Below are positions 41,467-50,777 of a DNA stretch of 64,000 nt, in pieces (position 1 is the stretch's first letter; each line of letters starts with the position of its first letter). Under the pieces are notes generated by a model. The model was not told the DNA's origin and ran no database searches. It was given only the letters and a program-made list of their open reading frames with translations. Source of the stretch: Tianweitania sp. UT-5YL-CI-8 (lineage in GTDB: Bacteria > Pseudomonadota > Alphaproteobacteria > Rhizobiales > Rhizobiaceae); contig NZ_JASCRR010000014.1 in the NCBI RefSeq assembly GCF_030010215.1, positions 1 through 64,000 on the forward strand, given 5' to 3'. Both the position numbers and the translations under genes were made by a program.

Positions 41467-43275
41467 TCAGGGGAGCGTTTTCGCGATCGACGCCTGAAGG
41501 GTACCGGCCGTCACGTCGCCCACGAGACGCGTTCCGCTCGCTTCAGCGGCATTGCGATTGAAGAAGATCATTGTTGGCGGCCCAACCACAGCAAGGTCGC
41601 GCATGAGGTCCTGATTGGACTGATCCAGCGCGGTGAGATCGACCTTGATCCGTTGAAAGCCGTCGAGGCCCGCCATCACCTCCGGGTCCGGCAGGACGTC
41701 GCGGTCGATCACCTTGCAGGTGACGCACCAGTCCGCCGTGAAATAGAGCAGCGTCGGGCGACCATCGGCCGAGGCGAGCGCCCGTTCGACGTCCGGCGTC
41801 GAGCGAGCCTGCACGAAGGTGACATCGGCAGCAGCGACCTGCTGTCCCGCACCGCTCATTCCGAAATGGTCGAGCGGCCGAAATGGATCAGCGCCGCCCG
41901 ACGCCGCGCCGATCGCAAGGATGACGCCGGTCAGCGAGAAGGCAAGGCCGGCGGCCTTGCGAAAGCGTGGGCCTGCCGGCGCGTCCGGCGTCAGCCGGTC
42001 GGCGACGCCGATGAAGACGGCGGCCGTCAGAAGCAGCGCCGCCCACAGCGCCATCGTCGCTGGCGGCGGCAGGATGCGGTCAGCCATCCAGATGGCGGCC
42101 CCAAGGAACACGAAGCCAAAGGCATATTTAACCTGCACCATCCAGGCGCCGGCGCGGGGCAACGCCTGGCTTCCCATCGTGCCGAAGGCGATCAGGGGAA
42201 TGCCCTGGCCGAGCCCGAGCGCGAACAGCGCGGCAGCGCCGAGCCATGCGTCGCCAGTCTGGGCAATATAGAGAAGCGCGGCGGCGAGCGGCGCGGTCAC
42301 GCACGGACCCACGATCAATGCCGAGAGGAAGCCCATGCCTGCGGCTCCTCCCGCCGAACCGCGTGATCCGGCTTTGACGCCCGCCATGCGGCTGACCCAC
42401 GCGGAAGGCAGTTGCAACTCGAACAGCCCGAACATGGAAGTCGCCAGAACGACGAACAGCACCGCAACGGCGCCGACGGCGTAGGGCGATTGCAGCACCA
42501 TTTGCAGGTTCTGGCCCGACCATGCCGCGACGACGCCCAGCAGCCCGAAGGCAGCGGCCATGGCGACGACATAGGCCGAGGAAAGCACGAAGCCGCGCCG
42601 CGCCGTCAGGGCCTCGCCCTCGCGCGCCAGCGTCGCGCTCAGGATCGGATACATGGGCAGCACGCAGGGCGTGAAGGCAAGCAGGAGGCCGAAGGCGAGA
42701 AAGCTCACGATGACCCAGAGCGCACCGCCGCTGGCAAGCAGCGAGCCGACCATGCCGCCGTTGAGCGTTTCGTCCGCCAACGTGAAGCCGTCAGTCCCGG
42801 CTGCGTCCGTGGGCGTTACCGGTGCCACCATGGCGCCAAAGCCGACCGCGGCCTCAGAAACCTGCAAACTCGCAGTGTCCAGGGTCACGGTGATCGGCGG
42901 GTAGCAGATGGAGTCCTTCTTGCAGCCCTGATAGGTGACGGCGACCTGCGCAGGCGCATCGGCGCCCAGCCGTGCGATTGCCTGCCCATAATAGACTTCC
43001 GACGGCCCGAAATTGGGATCGGCGGTCTCAACGACGCCCGGCTCGGTCGCGAGCGCGGCTTTCTCGCTGGTCGCGGCATCCTTCGCTTCGATGTGGTCGC
43101 GATAGAGGTAGTATCCGTCCGCGATTTCCCAGCGCAGCACGACTTCCTCGCCCTGGCCTTGCTCGACAGCGAAGCGGAAAGCCTCCTCGGCTTGCAGAAG
43201 GTCGCCTTGCTGCGCCGATACCGACATCGGCCACAGGATGAGGAACAGGATTGCGAGCAGGCGGAACATAGTCAT
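41467..43275 (-). CDS. Thiol:disulfide interchange protein DsbD/ScsB-like
   Basis: A 602-residue three-domain reductase. After a signal peptide (MTMFRLLAILFLILWPMSVS) comes the periplasmic alpha domain with cysteines in YQGCKKDSICYPP. The central eight-segment membrane domain follows (FLAFGLLLAFTPCVLPMYPI and GPCVTAPLAAAL, each holding one redox cysteine). The C-terminal thioredoxin domain has YFTADWCVTCKVIDRDVLPD. All six redox cysteines are visible. It transfers electrons from cytosolic thioredoxin to periplasmic partners, here probably the DsbA-like and TlpA-like neighbours. Together the three resemble the ScsBCD copper-stress redox system. Confidence 0.93.
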   Translation of the reverse strand: MTMFRLLAILFLILWPMSVSAQQGDLLQAEEAFRFAVEQGQGEEVVLRWEIADGYYLYRDHIEAKDAATSEKAALATEPGVVETADPNFGPSEVYYGQAIARLGADAPAQVAVTYQGCKKDSICYPPITVTLDTASLQVSEAAVGFGAMVAPVTPTDAAGTDGFTLADETLNGGMVGSLLASGGALWVIVSFLAFGLLLAFTPCVLPMYPILSATLAREGEALTARRGFVLSSAYVVAMAAAFGLLGVVAAWSGQNLQMVLQSPYAVGAVAVLFVVLATSMFGLFELQLPSAWVSRMAGVKAGSRGSAGGAAGMGFLSALIVGPCVTAPLAAALLYIAQTGDAWLGAAALFALGLGQGIPLIAFGTMGSQALPRAGAWMVQVKYAFGFVFLGAAIWMADRILPPPATMALWAALLLTAAVFIGVADRLTPDAPAGPRFRKAAGLAFSLTGVILAIGAASGGADPFRPLDHFGMSGAGQQVAAADVTFVQARSTPDVERALASADGRPTLLYFTADWCVTCKVIDRDVLPDPEVMAGLDGFQRIKVDLTALDQSNQDLMRDLAVVGPPTMIFFNRNAAEASGTRLVGDVTAGTLQASIAKTLP

Positions 43276-43323
43276 GCGGGGCCACGAGATCGTTCGGGTT
43301 GGCGTTCGCTAAATGAGAGGAGG

Positions 43324-44007
43324 TCAGGAGGCTTCCCGTGCATCCTTGACGACCTGCCGGAAACCGGCCTCGTCAAGCGCCGAAGCGACGAGGAACTGGC
43401 CGATCAGGAAGACAGGTGTGCCGCGCAAGCCCAATCCCTCCGCCTGCGCATTGTTTCGCTTGAGCAAGGTGGTGATCTCGGCATCGTGCCGGTTTGCGTC
43501 GGCCTCCAGCTTCGGCATTTCAAACCCGGCCCCCTCCAGGGCCTGCCGCATCCGGTCTTCCGGCACACGCAAGCCGTCGATGCCCATCAACGCGCGATAG
43601 GCCTTCTCGTAATTACCCTGATGTTTCGCGGCGAGGGCCAGCTTCGCGCCATAAACGGAGGTGGGGGCGAGGATCGGCCAATCCTTGTAGACATGGCGGA
43701 TATTTCCGTCCGAGGCCAACACGGTGTCCAGTGGCTGGACCGTCCGTTTACAGAAAGGACAGTTGTAGTCGAAGAACGAAACGATCGTCACGTCGCCCTT
43801 GGGATTGCCGCCGACCGGAGCGTCCGGGTCGTTCAGGATCATTTCGACCGAGAGATCGTCGGCAGCGCGAACGCGCGTCACAAGACCGGCGGCGGCGAGG
43901 GCCGCCAGACCGGATACGACGGTTCTCCGGCCCACTATGGCCGGAGACGAAATACGTCTGTCGGTGGAGGGAGAATCCATAGATATGCGATCGCGCCAGC
44001 CGTGCAT
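43324..44007 (-). CDS. DsbA-family thiol oxidoreductase (ScsC-like)
   Basis: A 227-residue secreted thioredoxin-fold protein. A twin-arginine-like signal (GRRTVVSGLAALAAAGLVTR) precedes the mature part; FFDYNCPFCKRTVQPLDTVL holds the CPFC active site, and GLGLRGTPVFLIGQFLVA the cis-proline loop. I chose ATG 44007, which has GGAG eight bases upstream; ATG 43980 is possible. It is the first gene of the DsbA-DsbD-TlpA operon and is divergent from a thioredoxin-like gene. The shared promoter region holds a CCTTAAGG tandem repeat. Confidence 0.9.
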   Translation of the reverse strand: MHGWRDRISMDSPSTDRRISSPAIVGRRTVVSGLAALAAAGLVTRVRAADDLSVEMILNDPDAPVGGNPKGDVTIVSFFDYNCPFCKRTVQPLDTVLASDGNIRHVYKDWPILAPTSVYGAKLALAAKHQGNYEKAYRALMGIDGLRVPEDRMRQALEGAGFEMPKLEADANRHDAEITTLLKRNNAQAEGLGLRGTPVFLIGQFLVASALDEAGFRQVVKDAREAS

Positions 44008-44051
44008 GACGAAGCTCCAATTGATCCGATTTCGGCGACCTCGCCCCTGGA

Positions 44052-44070
44052 CCTTAAGGCTGCCTTAAGG
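44052..44070. promoter_or_regulatory. Tandem CTTAAGG box, site 1
   Basis: CTTAAGG-CTGC-CTTAAGG at 44053-44059 and 44064-44070, an 11-base period. It lies 43 bases before the thioredoxin-like gene and 46 bases before the divergent dsbA-like gene. The layout matches the PmrA/QseB-type box (CTTAAG-N5-CTTAAG) bound by OmpR-class regulators. Confidence 0.65.
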
Positions 44071-44112
44071 CGGTCGCGGCCGCTGGGCGCTTCAAATGGA
44101 AGGACGGTGACG

Positions 44113-44613
44113 ATGCTTTCAGGAATCGACCAAACTGCCCGCGTCCTCGCGGGGAATGCGACACAGAGGCTCTCCCGCAGGACCCTGCTCGTTGGCCTTC
44201 TTGCCGCGACGGCCGCCTCATGGTCTCCGCGTCCGGCGGCCGCTGGATCTTGGGTCGCAGTCACAAATCTGCGAACTTATCGCGAGGCGCTCGGCATGCT
44301 CACCCCGCGCTTCCGGCATGCACTGATTGACGTCCGGGCGGACTGGTGCGCGCCCTGCCTGCGGATGGAACGCGAGGTATTCCCGCATCCGGCGGTGAGG
44401 CGGATGCTGGAAGATGTCGCGCTGATAAAGGTGGATGTCACGGCGATGGACAATGAAAACCGGGAACTCCTGGGCCATCTACGCGCCGACGGTCCTCCCA
44501 CCTTGTTCGTCGTCGATACGGCAAGCGGTGCCGAATATGCGCGAACCCGTTCGGTCGGATCGCTCAAGCGGCGAGAGCTGATGCGTCGCCTGCGACCTTT
44601 CGTAGACTCATGA
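44113..44613 (+). CDS. Secreted thioredoxin-like protein
   Basis: A 166-residue protein related to the C-terminal domain of DsbD. A twin-arginine-like signal (SRRTLLVGLLAATAASW) is followed by ALIDVRADWCAPCLRMEREV with the CAPC active site and DGPPTLFVVDTASG with the cis-proline. It is divergent from the DsbA-like operon, with the tandem CTTAAGG box between them. I chose ATG 44113 at the signal; a much longer in-frame reading back to 42412 runs antisense through the DsbA and DsbD genes and is not real. Confidence 0.87.
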   Translation: MLSGIDQTARVLAGNATQRLSRRTLLVGLLAATAASWSPRPAAAGSWVAVTNLRTYREALGMLTPRFRHALIDVRADWCAPCLRMEREVFPHPAVRRMLEDVALIKVDVTAMDNENRELLGHLRADGPPTLFVVDTASGAEYARTRSVGSLKRRELMRRLRPFVDS

Positions 44614-44797
44614 AGCGGCTGATGGCAGGGCGACTGGCGTCAGGCGCGATTTCAGACCGGATCAGCCGCGTTTGCATGCGAACGCGAAGGCATCTCAACA
44701 TCATCCATGGCCTGCATGCCTTCGCAGCTCTTGAACTGCCGAGGAACATCCTGAGCGTATTGGCGTTAGGCCCCGGAATATTCGACTGAATCTTCAT

Positions 44798-45610
44798 ATG
44801 GCCGAGACCGGGCGAGAGCCGTTCCATTTCTCAAAAACCTATACCTGGGCGGGATACGCGCTCGGCTTCTCCATCGGAGGATTTTTCGACGGCATCCTCC
44901 TGCACCAGATCCTGCAATGGCATCACCTGCTGTCCGGCCTGGAGGGCGGTCGGTTCGACGATCTTCGCTTCCAGATCGTAGCCGATGGGTTCTTTCATCT
45001 TTTCATGTATGTGATCGGTGCTACAGGCCTTTGGCTGCTCTGGCGGTCACGTACAGAATTCGGCCTGCCGAGGGCAGACCGTTTCATGGCGGCGAACGCC
45101 CTCATTGGCTTCGGTGTCTGGCATGTCACCGACGGGATCGTTTCGCACTGGGTCTTGCGTCTCCATTGGATAAAGATGGATTCTGATGTTCCGTTGTTGT
45201 GGGACATGGCGTGGTTCCTGGTCTTTGGCGTTGCGTTCATAATTTCGGGGTGGATGCTCCGGCGGAATGGCCCGGGATCGGGAACGTCTTCCAAGGTAAC
45301 GCCGGCTGCAGCGGCATTTCTCACCTTCGCAATGGGAGCGGCATCGCTGTTTCCAGTTGGTCAGACGAACGGCACTACGACGATCGTCGTATTCACGCCC
45401 GGGACCTCACCTGCCCAGGCCATGGCAACGGTAACCGGTGTGGGCGGACGGCTGATCTGGACGGATAAGCACGATGCCGTCTGGGGCATCGACCTGCCCG
45501 AGAACGCCGACAGATGGTCGCTTTACAGCGGCGGAGCCATGCTGGTGAGTAATACGCTACTTCCCGCAGGATGCCTCGATTGGTTCAAGGCGCCGGGCCG
45601 GGGGGCATGA
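44798..45610 (+). CDS. DUF2243 integral membrane protein
   Basis: A 270-residue protein with about five membrane segments. GFSIGGFFDGILLHQILQWH, then FHLFMYVIGATGLWLLWRS and GFGVWHVTDGIVSHWVLRLH are the DUF2243 landmarks, rich in histidines that could bind metal or heme. The C-terminal 90 residues (from TPAAAAFLTFAMGAASLFPV) form a soluble extension not typical of the domain. Function is unknown. It sits between the thiol-redox genes and the L,D-transpeptidase/oxidase genes. Confidence 0.85.
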   Translation: MAETGREPFHFSKTYTWAGYALGFSIGGFFDGILLHQILQWHHLLSGLEGGRFDDLRFQIVADGFFHLFMYVIGATGLWLLWRSRTEFGLPRADRFMAANALIGFGVWHVTDGIVSHWVLRLHWIKMDSDVPLLWDMAWFLVFGVAFIISGWMLRRNGPGSGTSSKVTPAAAAFLTFAMGAASLFPVGQTNGTTTIVVFTPGTSPAQAMATVTGVGGRLIWTDKHDAVWGIDLPENADRWSLYSGGAMLVSNTLLPAGCLDWFKAPGRGA

Positions 45611-46046
45611 GCCGTTAGTGGGGGGCGGACCACTTTGTTTGGCGATAAGAGCTCGGTCAACGCCCATCGGAATCCGGGATGGACCGAGCTGCGATGGTCC
45701 TTTCCTTCTATCACTGTGGAGCGCGGTTCGGGAGCAGGATATGGGTGCCGAGCAGCCCGCCATCGGCCAGAATGAGCAGATGGCTCTTGCGCGGATTGTC
45801 CGCATAGCCACAGGGAAGGCATCGGGTAGCGGCACGGTTACGGGATCGAGGTCGGAGCATGCTGCATTGCGCTGACGGGTACCGCAGCGATCGATCGGTG
45901 AGGTTCTGGCCACTGCTTCGGCGATGCGGCCTCAACCACATTCTGGCAGCACTCTGAGTGGCGGTGACAGAACCGTTCGCCTTAAGGTGGGCTTAAGGTT
46001 GGTCCTGCGTCCTGCGAAATTCAACGGACAATACTAGGACATTGTT
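45611..46046. other. Intergenic region upstream of the 46047 L,D-transpeptidase
   Basis: The left part (to about 45940) carries only short frames without motifs and may be degraded. The right end contains the second tandem CTTAAGG box (45981-45998) and the transpeptidase promoter. Confidence 0.5.
45981..45998. promoter_or_regulatory. Tandem CTTAAGG box, site 2
   Basis: CTTAAGG-TGGG-CTTAAGG at 45981-45987 and 45992-45998, again with an 11-base period, 48 bases before the TTG start of the L,D-transpeptidase at 46047. Confidence 0.65.
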
Positions 46047-46766
46047 TTGAATTCGCAGAGCTGGCCTTCAAGCGCGATCGCGCGGCGCACGTTTCTTGTT
46101 GGGGCTGGGGCCTTCGCCCTGGCTGGCTGCACATCCACGGTGAGACAATTGCCGGAGCTTGTGCAGGTGGAAACCCCACGCTTGACGACGCCTCCCATGT
46201 ATTACGCCATGCCCCACGAGCAGTTTCCGATCCCGGAAGTTGATGTTTCGAAGGTCGATCCGAAGTGGTGGCGAACGGAGGTGGACTATCCGACCGATGA
46301 GAAGGTTGGAACGGTGCTTGTCGATACGCCCAACCGATATCTCTATCATATTCAGCCCTACGGCCGAGCGACCCGATACGGCGTCGGCGTTGGCAGAGAT
46401 GGCTTTTCCTGGGCCGGTCGAGGCCGCCATATCGCCTACAAACGGGAATGGCCGCGATGGAACCCGCCCGACGAGATGGTCGCGCGTCAGCCGGAGCTCA
46501 AACCGATCAGCATCGCGAATGGCGGCATGGACCCAGGGTTGAAAAATCCTCTGGGCGCACGAGCGCTCTACATTCACGAGGGCAATCGGGACACGATCTA
46601 TCGGATTCACGGCAGTCCGGAGTCCTGGACCATCGGCCAGGCCGTGTCGTCCGGATGTATCCGCATGATCAATCAGGACGTCATTCACCTCCACGACAAC
46701 GTGCGAGAGGGGAGTCCGCTTGTCGTCATTGCCGATCCGGCCATGAGCCATCTCATGGTCGGATGA
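46047..46766 (+). CDS. L,D-transpeptidase (YkuD), Tat/lipoprotein type
   Basis: A 239-residue YkuD-domain enzyme. The N-terminus has a twin arginine and a lipobox (RRTFLVGAGAFALAGC), so the mature protein should be an outer-envelope lipoprotein. NRYLYHIQPYGRATRYGVGV opens the domain, and YRIHGSPESWTIGQAVSSGC followed by IRM is the catalytic H...SxGCxRM motif. It forms 3-3 cross-links in peptidoglycan or attaches proteins to it. The start is TTG 46047. The tandem CTTAAGG box upstream suggests control by the neighbouring two-component system. Three more family genes lie within 11 kb. Confidence 0.92.
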   Translation: MNSQSWPSSAIARRTFLVGAGAFALAGCTSTVRQLPELVQVETPRLTTPPMYYAMPHEQFPIPEVDVSKVDPKWWRTEVDYPTDEKVGTVLVDTPNRYLYHIQPYGRATRYGVGVGRDGFSWAGRGRHIAYKREWPRWNPPDEMVARQPELKPISIANGGMDPGLKNPLGARALYIHEGNRDTIYRIHGSPESWTIGQAVSSGCIRMINQDVIHLHDNVREGSPLVVIADPAMSHLMVG

Positions 46767-46862
46767 ACGTCTGCGGAACAGGCTTGGGATAGCTCTTATC
46801 TCTGTTAGTATTGCAGCGTACAGACAGAGGGCTAAGTCCGGTCAAAGGCTTTGGAGGCAGAC

Positions 46863-48293
46863 ATGCTCGATGGTTTCGACGCGCTTTTGCTGGCACGCAT
46901 CCAGTTTGCCTTCACCGTCTCGTTCCACTTCATTTTCCCGGCACTCACCATCGGGCTGGCGAGCTATCTGGCGGTCCTGGAAGGCCTGTGGCTTTGGACG
47001 GGGCGCTCCGTCTACCTCGATCTGTTCCGCTACTGGATCAAGATCTTTGCGCTGACCTTCGCGATGGGCGTTGTTTCCGGGATCGTGCTCTCATACCAGT
47101 TCGGGACGAACTGGGCGGTCTTCTCCGACCGGGCCGGCCCGATCGTCGGGCCGCTGATGGCCTATGAAGTCCTGACCGCCTTTTTTCTCGAAGCGGGTTT
47201 TCTCGGAATCATGCTCTTCGGCATGAGTCGGGTCGGCAAGGGATTGCACTTTTTCGCGACCCTGGCGGTCGCCTTCGGCACGCTCCTCTCGTCATTCTGG
47301 ATCATCGCCGCGAACTCGTGGATGCAGACTCCCGTCGGTTACTCGGTGAACGAGGTTGGCCAGTTCATCCCCGAGGACTGGTGGCAGATCATCTTCAGCC
47401 CATCCTTTCCCTATCGCCTCGTCCACACCGTGCTGGGAGCATATCTCACTACCTCGCTGGTGGTTGGCGCCGTCGGGGCATGGCACTTGCTGCGGGACCG
47501 CTCCACCCAAGGCGCGCGGGTCATGTTCTCGATGGCGATGGGGATGCTGGTGATCGCTGCTCCCATTCAGGCGGTGGTCGGCGATTTCCACGGTCTCAAC
47601 ACCCAGGAGCATCAGCCCGTCAAGATACTGGCCATCGAGGGGCATTTCGAGAGCCATCCGGAAGGGGCTCCACTCTACCTGTTCGGCATCCCGGATCAGG
47701 AAGCGGGCAAGCTGCGCTATCCGGTAGGGATACCGAAGCTAGGCTCGTTGATCCTGCACCACAGCCTGGATGCTCCGGTCGAGGGACTGGAGACGGTGCC
47801 CCGCGAGGAATGGCCGCCTGTCCCGATCATCTTCTGGTCGTTCCGCATCATGGTCGGGCTGGGCTTCCTGATGATCGGCCTCGGCGCATTTGCCCTGTTG
47901 GCCAGAATGCGCGGCAGGCTCTACGACTGGAGCGCCCTGCATCGGGCGGCAGTCGTGATGGGTCCCGCCGGTTTTGTAGCGGTGTTGGCGGGATGGGTGA
48001 CGACCGAAGTCGGCCGTCAGCCCTACACGGTCTACGGGCTGATGAGGACGGACGACTCGGTTTCGCCGCTTGACGCTCCGGCCGTGGCATCCTCGCTGAT
48101 AGCCTTCGTGATCGTCTACTTCGCGGTGTTCTCGGTGGGAACCTGGTACATCCTGCGGCTGATGAAAAGCCCGCCGCACTTCAAGGAGCCAGGGCTCGAG
48201 GCAGGATCGGCTCCAATCCGCACCGCAGGCATCACCCCGGCGCCTGCGGTCGATCCGGATCGTGCGCTCGGTAACGACGCGAAGGGAGACTGA
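46863..48293 (+). CDS. cydA: Cytochrome bd ubiquinol oxidase subunit I (CioA/CydA)
   Basis: A 476-residue quinol oxidase subunit with about nine membrane segments. FAFTVSFHFIFPALTIGLAS holds a heme-ligand histidine, and the quinol loop is short (around GDFHGLNTQEHQPVK to SLILHHSLD). The short loop marks the cyanide-insensitive (CioA) branch. Its heme-ligand and GRQPYTVYG segments are intact. I chose ATG 46863 with GGAGG six bases upstream. With CydB and the DUF2474 peptide it forms a complete oxidase, passing electrons from quinol to oxygen without proton pumping, useful under copper, nitrosative or low-oxygen stress. Confidence 0.95.
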   Translation: MLDGFDALLLARIQFAFTVSFHFIFPALTIGLASYLAVLEGLWLWTGRSVYLDLFRYWIKIFALTFAMGVVSGIVLSYQFGTNWAVFSDRAGPIVGPLMAYEVLTAFFLEAGFLGIMLFGMSRVGKGLHFFATLAVAFGTLLSSFWIIAANSWMQTPVGYSVNEVGQFIPEDWWQIIFSPSFPYRLVHTVLGAYLTTSLVVGAVGAWHLLRDRSTQGARVMFSMAMGMLVIAAPIQAVVGDFHGLNTQEHQPVKILAIEGHFESHPEGAPLYLFGIPDQEAGKLRYPVGIPKLGSLILHHSLDAPVEGLETVPREEWPPVPIIFWSFRIMVGLGFLMIGLGAFALLARMRGRLYDWSALHRAAVVMGPAGFVAVLAGWVTTEVGRQPYTVYGLMRTDDSVSPLDAPAVASSLIAFVIVYFAVFSVGTWYILRLMKSPPHFKEPGLEAGSAPIRTAGITPAPAVDPDRALGNDAKGD

Positions 48294-48295
48294 CC

Positions 48296-49291
48296 ATGGA
48301 TCTGCCGACTCTCTGGGCGTTCATCCTCGCCTTCGCTGTGTTCGCCTACGTCGTGCTGGACGGTTTCGACCTCGGTATCGGCATTCTTTTCCCTGTCCTG
48401 GACCGGGGCTCCGAACGTGACCAGGCCATGAACTCGGTCGCGCCCGTTTGGGACGGCAACGAGACGTGGCTCGTCATGGGTGGCGGCGGGTTGCTCGCCG
48501 CCTTTCCGCTTGCCTATGCGATCGTTATGCCCGCCGTCTACGCGCCCATCATCGCCATGCTGCTCGCGCTGGTGTTCAGGGGCGTGGCCTTCGAATTCCG
48601 TTGGCGCGACCCCCGCCATCAATGGTTCTGGGATATCTCCTTCGCTGGCGGGTCCCTTCTGGCGGCCTTCGCCCAGGGCGTCATTCTAGGAGCGTTGCTG
48701 CAAGGCATCGTCGTCGAAGGCCGCCAGTATGCGGGCGGATGGTGGGATTGGCTTTCGCCGTTCAGCCTGCTGACGGGTCTCAGCGTCGTCATCGGCTACG
48801 CCCTGCTCGGATCCACCTGGCTGATCATGAAGACCGACGGAACCTTGCAAGGACGAGCCTACAACTACGCACGCCTCGCGGGGGCAGGTACGCTGGCCTG
48901 CATCGCCGCCGTCAGCCTCGTTACCCCCTTCCTGGAGGGAGAGTACTACGAGCGCTGGTTCGCCTGGCCGAACGTACTGTTCACCGCGCAAGTGCCCCTT
49001 CTGGTGATTATCGTCGCTGCCGCCTTTGCCGTAAGCCTGCGGCGGCGGCACGAACACCTGCCTTTCCTGCTATCGCTGACCCTGTTCCTGGTCACCATGG
49101 CAGGACTTGGCGTGAGCATCTTTCCCGACATCGTGCCTGGCGCGGTCGGCATCCACGAAGCGGCGGCGCCCGAATCCAGCCTGATCTTCATGCTGGTCGG
49201 CGCAAGCGTGCTCATTCCCGTGATCCTGACATATACGGCGTATTCCTACTGGATCTTCCGGGGCAAGGTCGGCCACGAGGGTTATCACTGA
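48296..49291 (+). CDS. cydB: Cytochrome bd ubiquinol oxidase subunit II (CioB/CydB)
   Basis: A 331-residue membrane protein of nine segments. The N-terminal YVVLDGFDLGIGILFPVLDR and NSVAPVWDGNETWLVMGGGG are the CydB signatures, and FRGVAFEFRWRD follows. It begins two bases after the CydA stop and its own stop overlaps the ATG of the small DUF2474 peptide gene. Complete and intact. Confidence 0.95.
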   Translation: MDLPTLWAFILAFAVFAYVVLDGFDLGIGILFPVLDRGSERDQAMNSVAPVWDGNETWLVMGGGGLLAAFPLAYAIVMPAVYAPIIAMLLALVFRGVAFEFRWRDPRHQWFWDISFAGGSLLAAFAQGVILGALLQGIVVEGRQYAGGWWDWLSPFSLLTGLSVVIGYALLGSTWLIMKTDGTLQGRAYNYARLAGAGTLACIAAVSLVTPFLEGEYYERWFAWPNVLFTAQVPLLVIIVAAAFAVSLRRRHEHLPFLLSLTLFLVTMAGLGVSIFPDIVPGAVGIHEAAAPESSLIFMLVGASVLIPVILTYTAYSYWIFRGKVGHEGYH

Positions 49292-49407
49292 TGGAAAGGC
49301 AGCCCGGTCCACTGTGGTTGCGGCTGGCGTGGTTTGTCGCACTTTGGGCAGGCGGGGTGCTTACCGTCGCCGCCGTCGGCTACGGCATACGGGTTTGGCT
49401 GATATAG
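49291..49407 (+). CDS. DUF2474 small subunit of cytochrome bd oxidase (CydX-like)
   Basis: A 38-residue single-membrane-segment peptide starting MERQPGPLWLRLAWFVALWA and ending YGIRVWLI. The start overlaps the CydB stop (TGATG), which implies translational coupling. Size, sequence pattern (LWxRLxWFVxLWxxGV) and place after CydB identify the DUF2474 family, functional counterparts of CydX that stabilise the oxidase. It is easily missed because of its length. Confidence 0.88.
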   Translation: MERQPGPLWLRLAWFVALWAGGVLTVAAVGYGIRVWLI

Positions 49408-49609
49408 CCTTTCCCGTTACGGAATCAGGCGCCTTTGTAGTGTTGACTTCAAGTAAGGCTGTACGGATCCGGCCCAGTCTTGGCCCACGACGAAGGTAGG
49501 TTTCAGAGACAGACGGGTACAAACTCAACGGCGACAATAAGTCCATAGCTGCCGGACCGAACGATGCCAGAGGACCTCTCACCGTGAACGTCAGAGAAGA
49601 CGTCGGCGA

Positions 49610-50637
49610 TCACAGGGCCGATTTGTTCTTCTCGACGACCAGCTTGAGGTTGCCGTTCTCGTCGACGATTTCGCGAGGGCGCAGCTTTTCGACCCAGAAC
49701 GAGTGCATGCCGCCATCGCGGCCGCTCTTGATCGGCGCCGTCTCCACGCCTTGCGAGACAAGCCGCTCGAATTCCCGGTCATCGCGCTGCTGTTGTCCCG
49801 CACGGCCTGAGCGATCTCCTGCGGAATTTCATAGGCCGGGCATGCACCGCGCGGGTCGAAGTTCAGTGCCGGAACGTCACCTCCTGGAGCGACCGCATTG
49901 AACACGTAGCGCTTGTCGCAGACATCGACCTTGGGCTGACGGCGCGTGACCTCGAAATGATCGTTCCCTTCCTTGAGTATGCGCCAGAACGGCATATGCG
50001 GGCTATCGCGATGCCGGGCCAGGTTGGCCGGCGTCATGCGGAAGGGAAAAGCCTGCACCTGGAACGATCTCTGTCCGCCGGAGAACGCCTCCCGGCCGAG
50101 CGCGAAGATTTCGAGGATCTGCGCATCGGTCATCGCGTAGCAGCCCTGCGACGAGCAATCGCCATGCACCATGAGATGCGTTCCCGTGCGGCCATGGGCG
50201 CGATCGAAGGCGTTCGGGAAGCCGAGATTGAACGAGAGATAGTATTCCGAGTTCGGGTTCATCTGGCCAGGTGTGATGTCGTAGAAGCCTTCCGGCGTCT
50301 GCCGATCGCCTTCCGTGATCTTCGGGCCGAGATCGCCCGACCACTTGCAGATCGGGTAGGTTTTCAGCGGCGCGAACCGGCCCTTGCGATCCTGCTTCCA
50401 GACTTCAAGTTCGGCTTCCACCTTGAACACGCGCAACAGGATCGGCGAGCCGACGGTCATGTTCTTCTTTGCGATCTCAGTGAGCAGCTTCGTCGGGATG
50501 GGGGCGTTGGCCTTGCTGGCGACGTTGGTGAGGAAGTCGGTCTGGCATCCAGCCAGCACCCAAGCGCCCAGCAGGGCCGCCGAACCCATCAATGGCCGCA
50601 ACAAAACGCGGCGTTCAATAAGTCTCGAAGAATCCAC
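49610..50637 (-). pseudogene. L,D-transpeptidase (YafK-like), frameshifted near its C-terminus
   Basis: A YafK-type lipoprotein. MDSSRLIERRVLLRPLMGSA and LGAWVLAGC give a signal and lipobox. Catalytic sequence GTHLMVHGDCSSQGCYAMTD is intact. After PQEIAQAVRDNSS the frame drifts into a basic sequence that is not conserved. The other frame from about 49788 reads DDREFERLVSQGVETAPIKS and MHSFWVEKLRPREIVDENGN, ending at 49610, which is the expected family tail. So one base has been lost or gained near 49786-49793. The catalytic domain may still fold, but the product as written ends with about 70 foreign residues. Confidence 0.75.
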
Positions 50638-50777
50638 GATCAGCCGTTCCCCGATGAGGAACGGAGGGCTGCCGCTGCCGCCCAGGCCGTGTGCGGCAAC
50701 CGAGAGGCTACCAGGTCATTTGACGATACCACGATGGACAACCTGAAATTCTCTTCGACGGACAATGCTCTTCGAAC

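Noticed and set aside
42412-44112. Very long plus-strand frame (733 codons in total) running through the Dsb genes
   Set aside because: It is antisense to DsbD and DsbA, whose motifs are complete. Only the last 166 codons (44113-44613), with a signal and CAPC motif, are a gene.
44614-44797. Small frames between the thioredoxin-like and DUF2243 genes
   Set aside because: No start signal or recognisable domain, and codon pattern unlike the neighbours.
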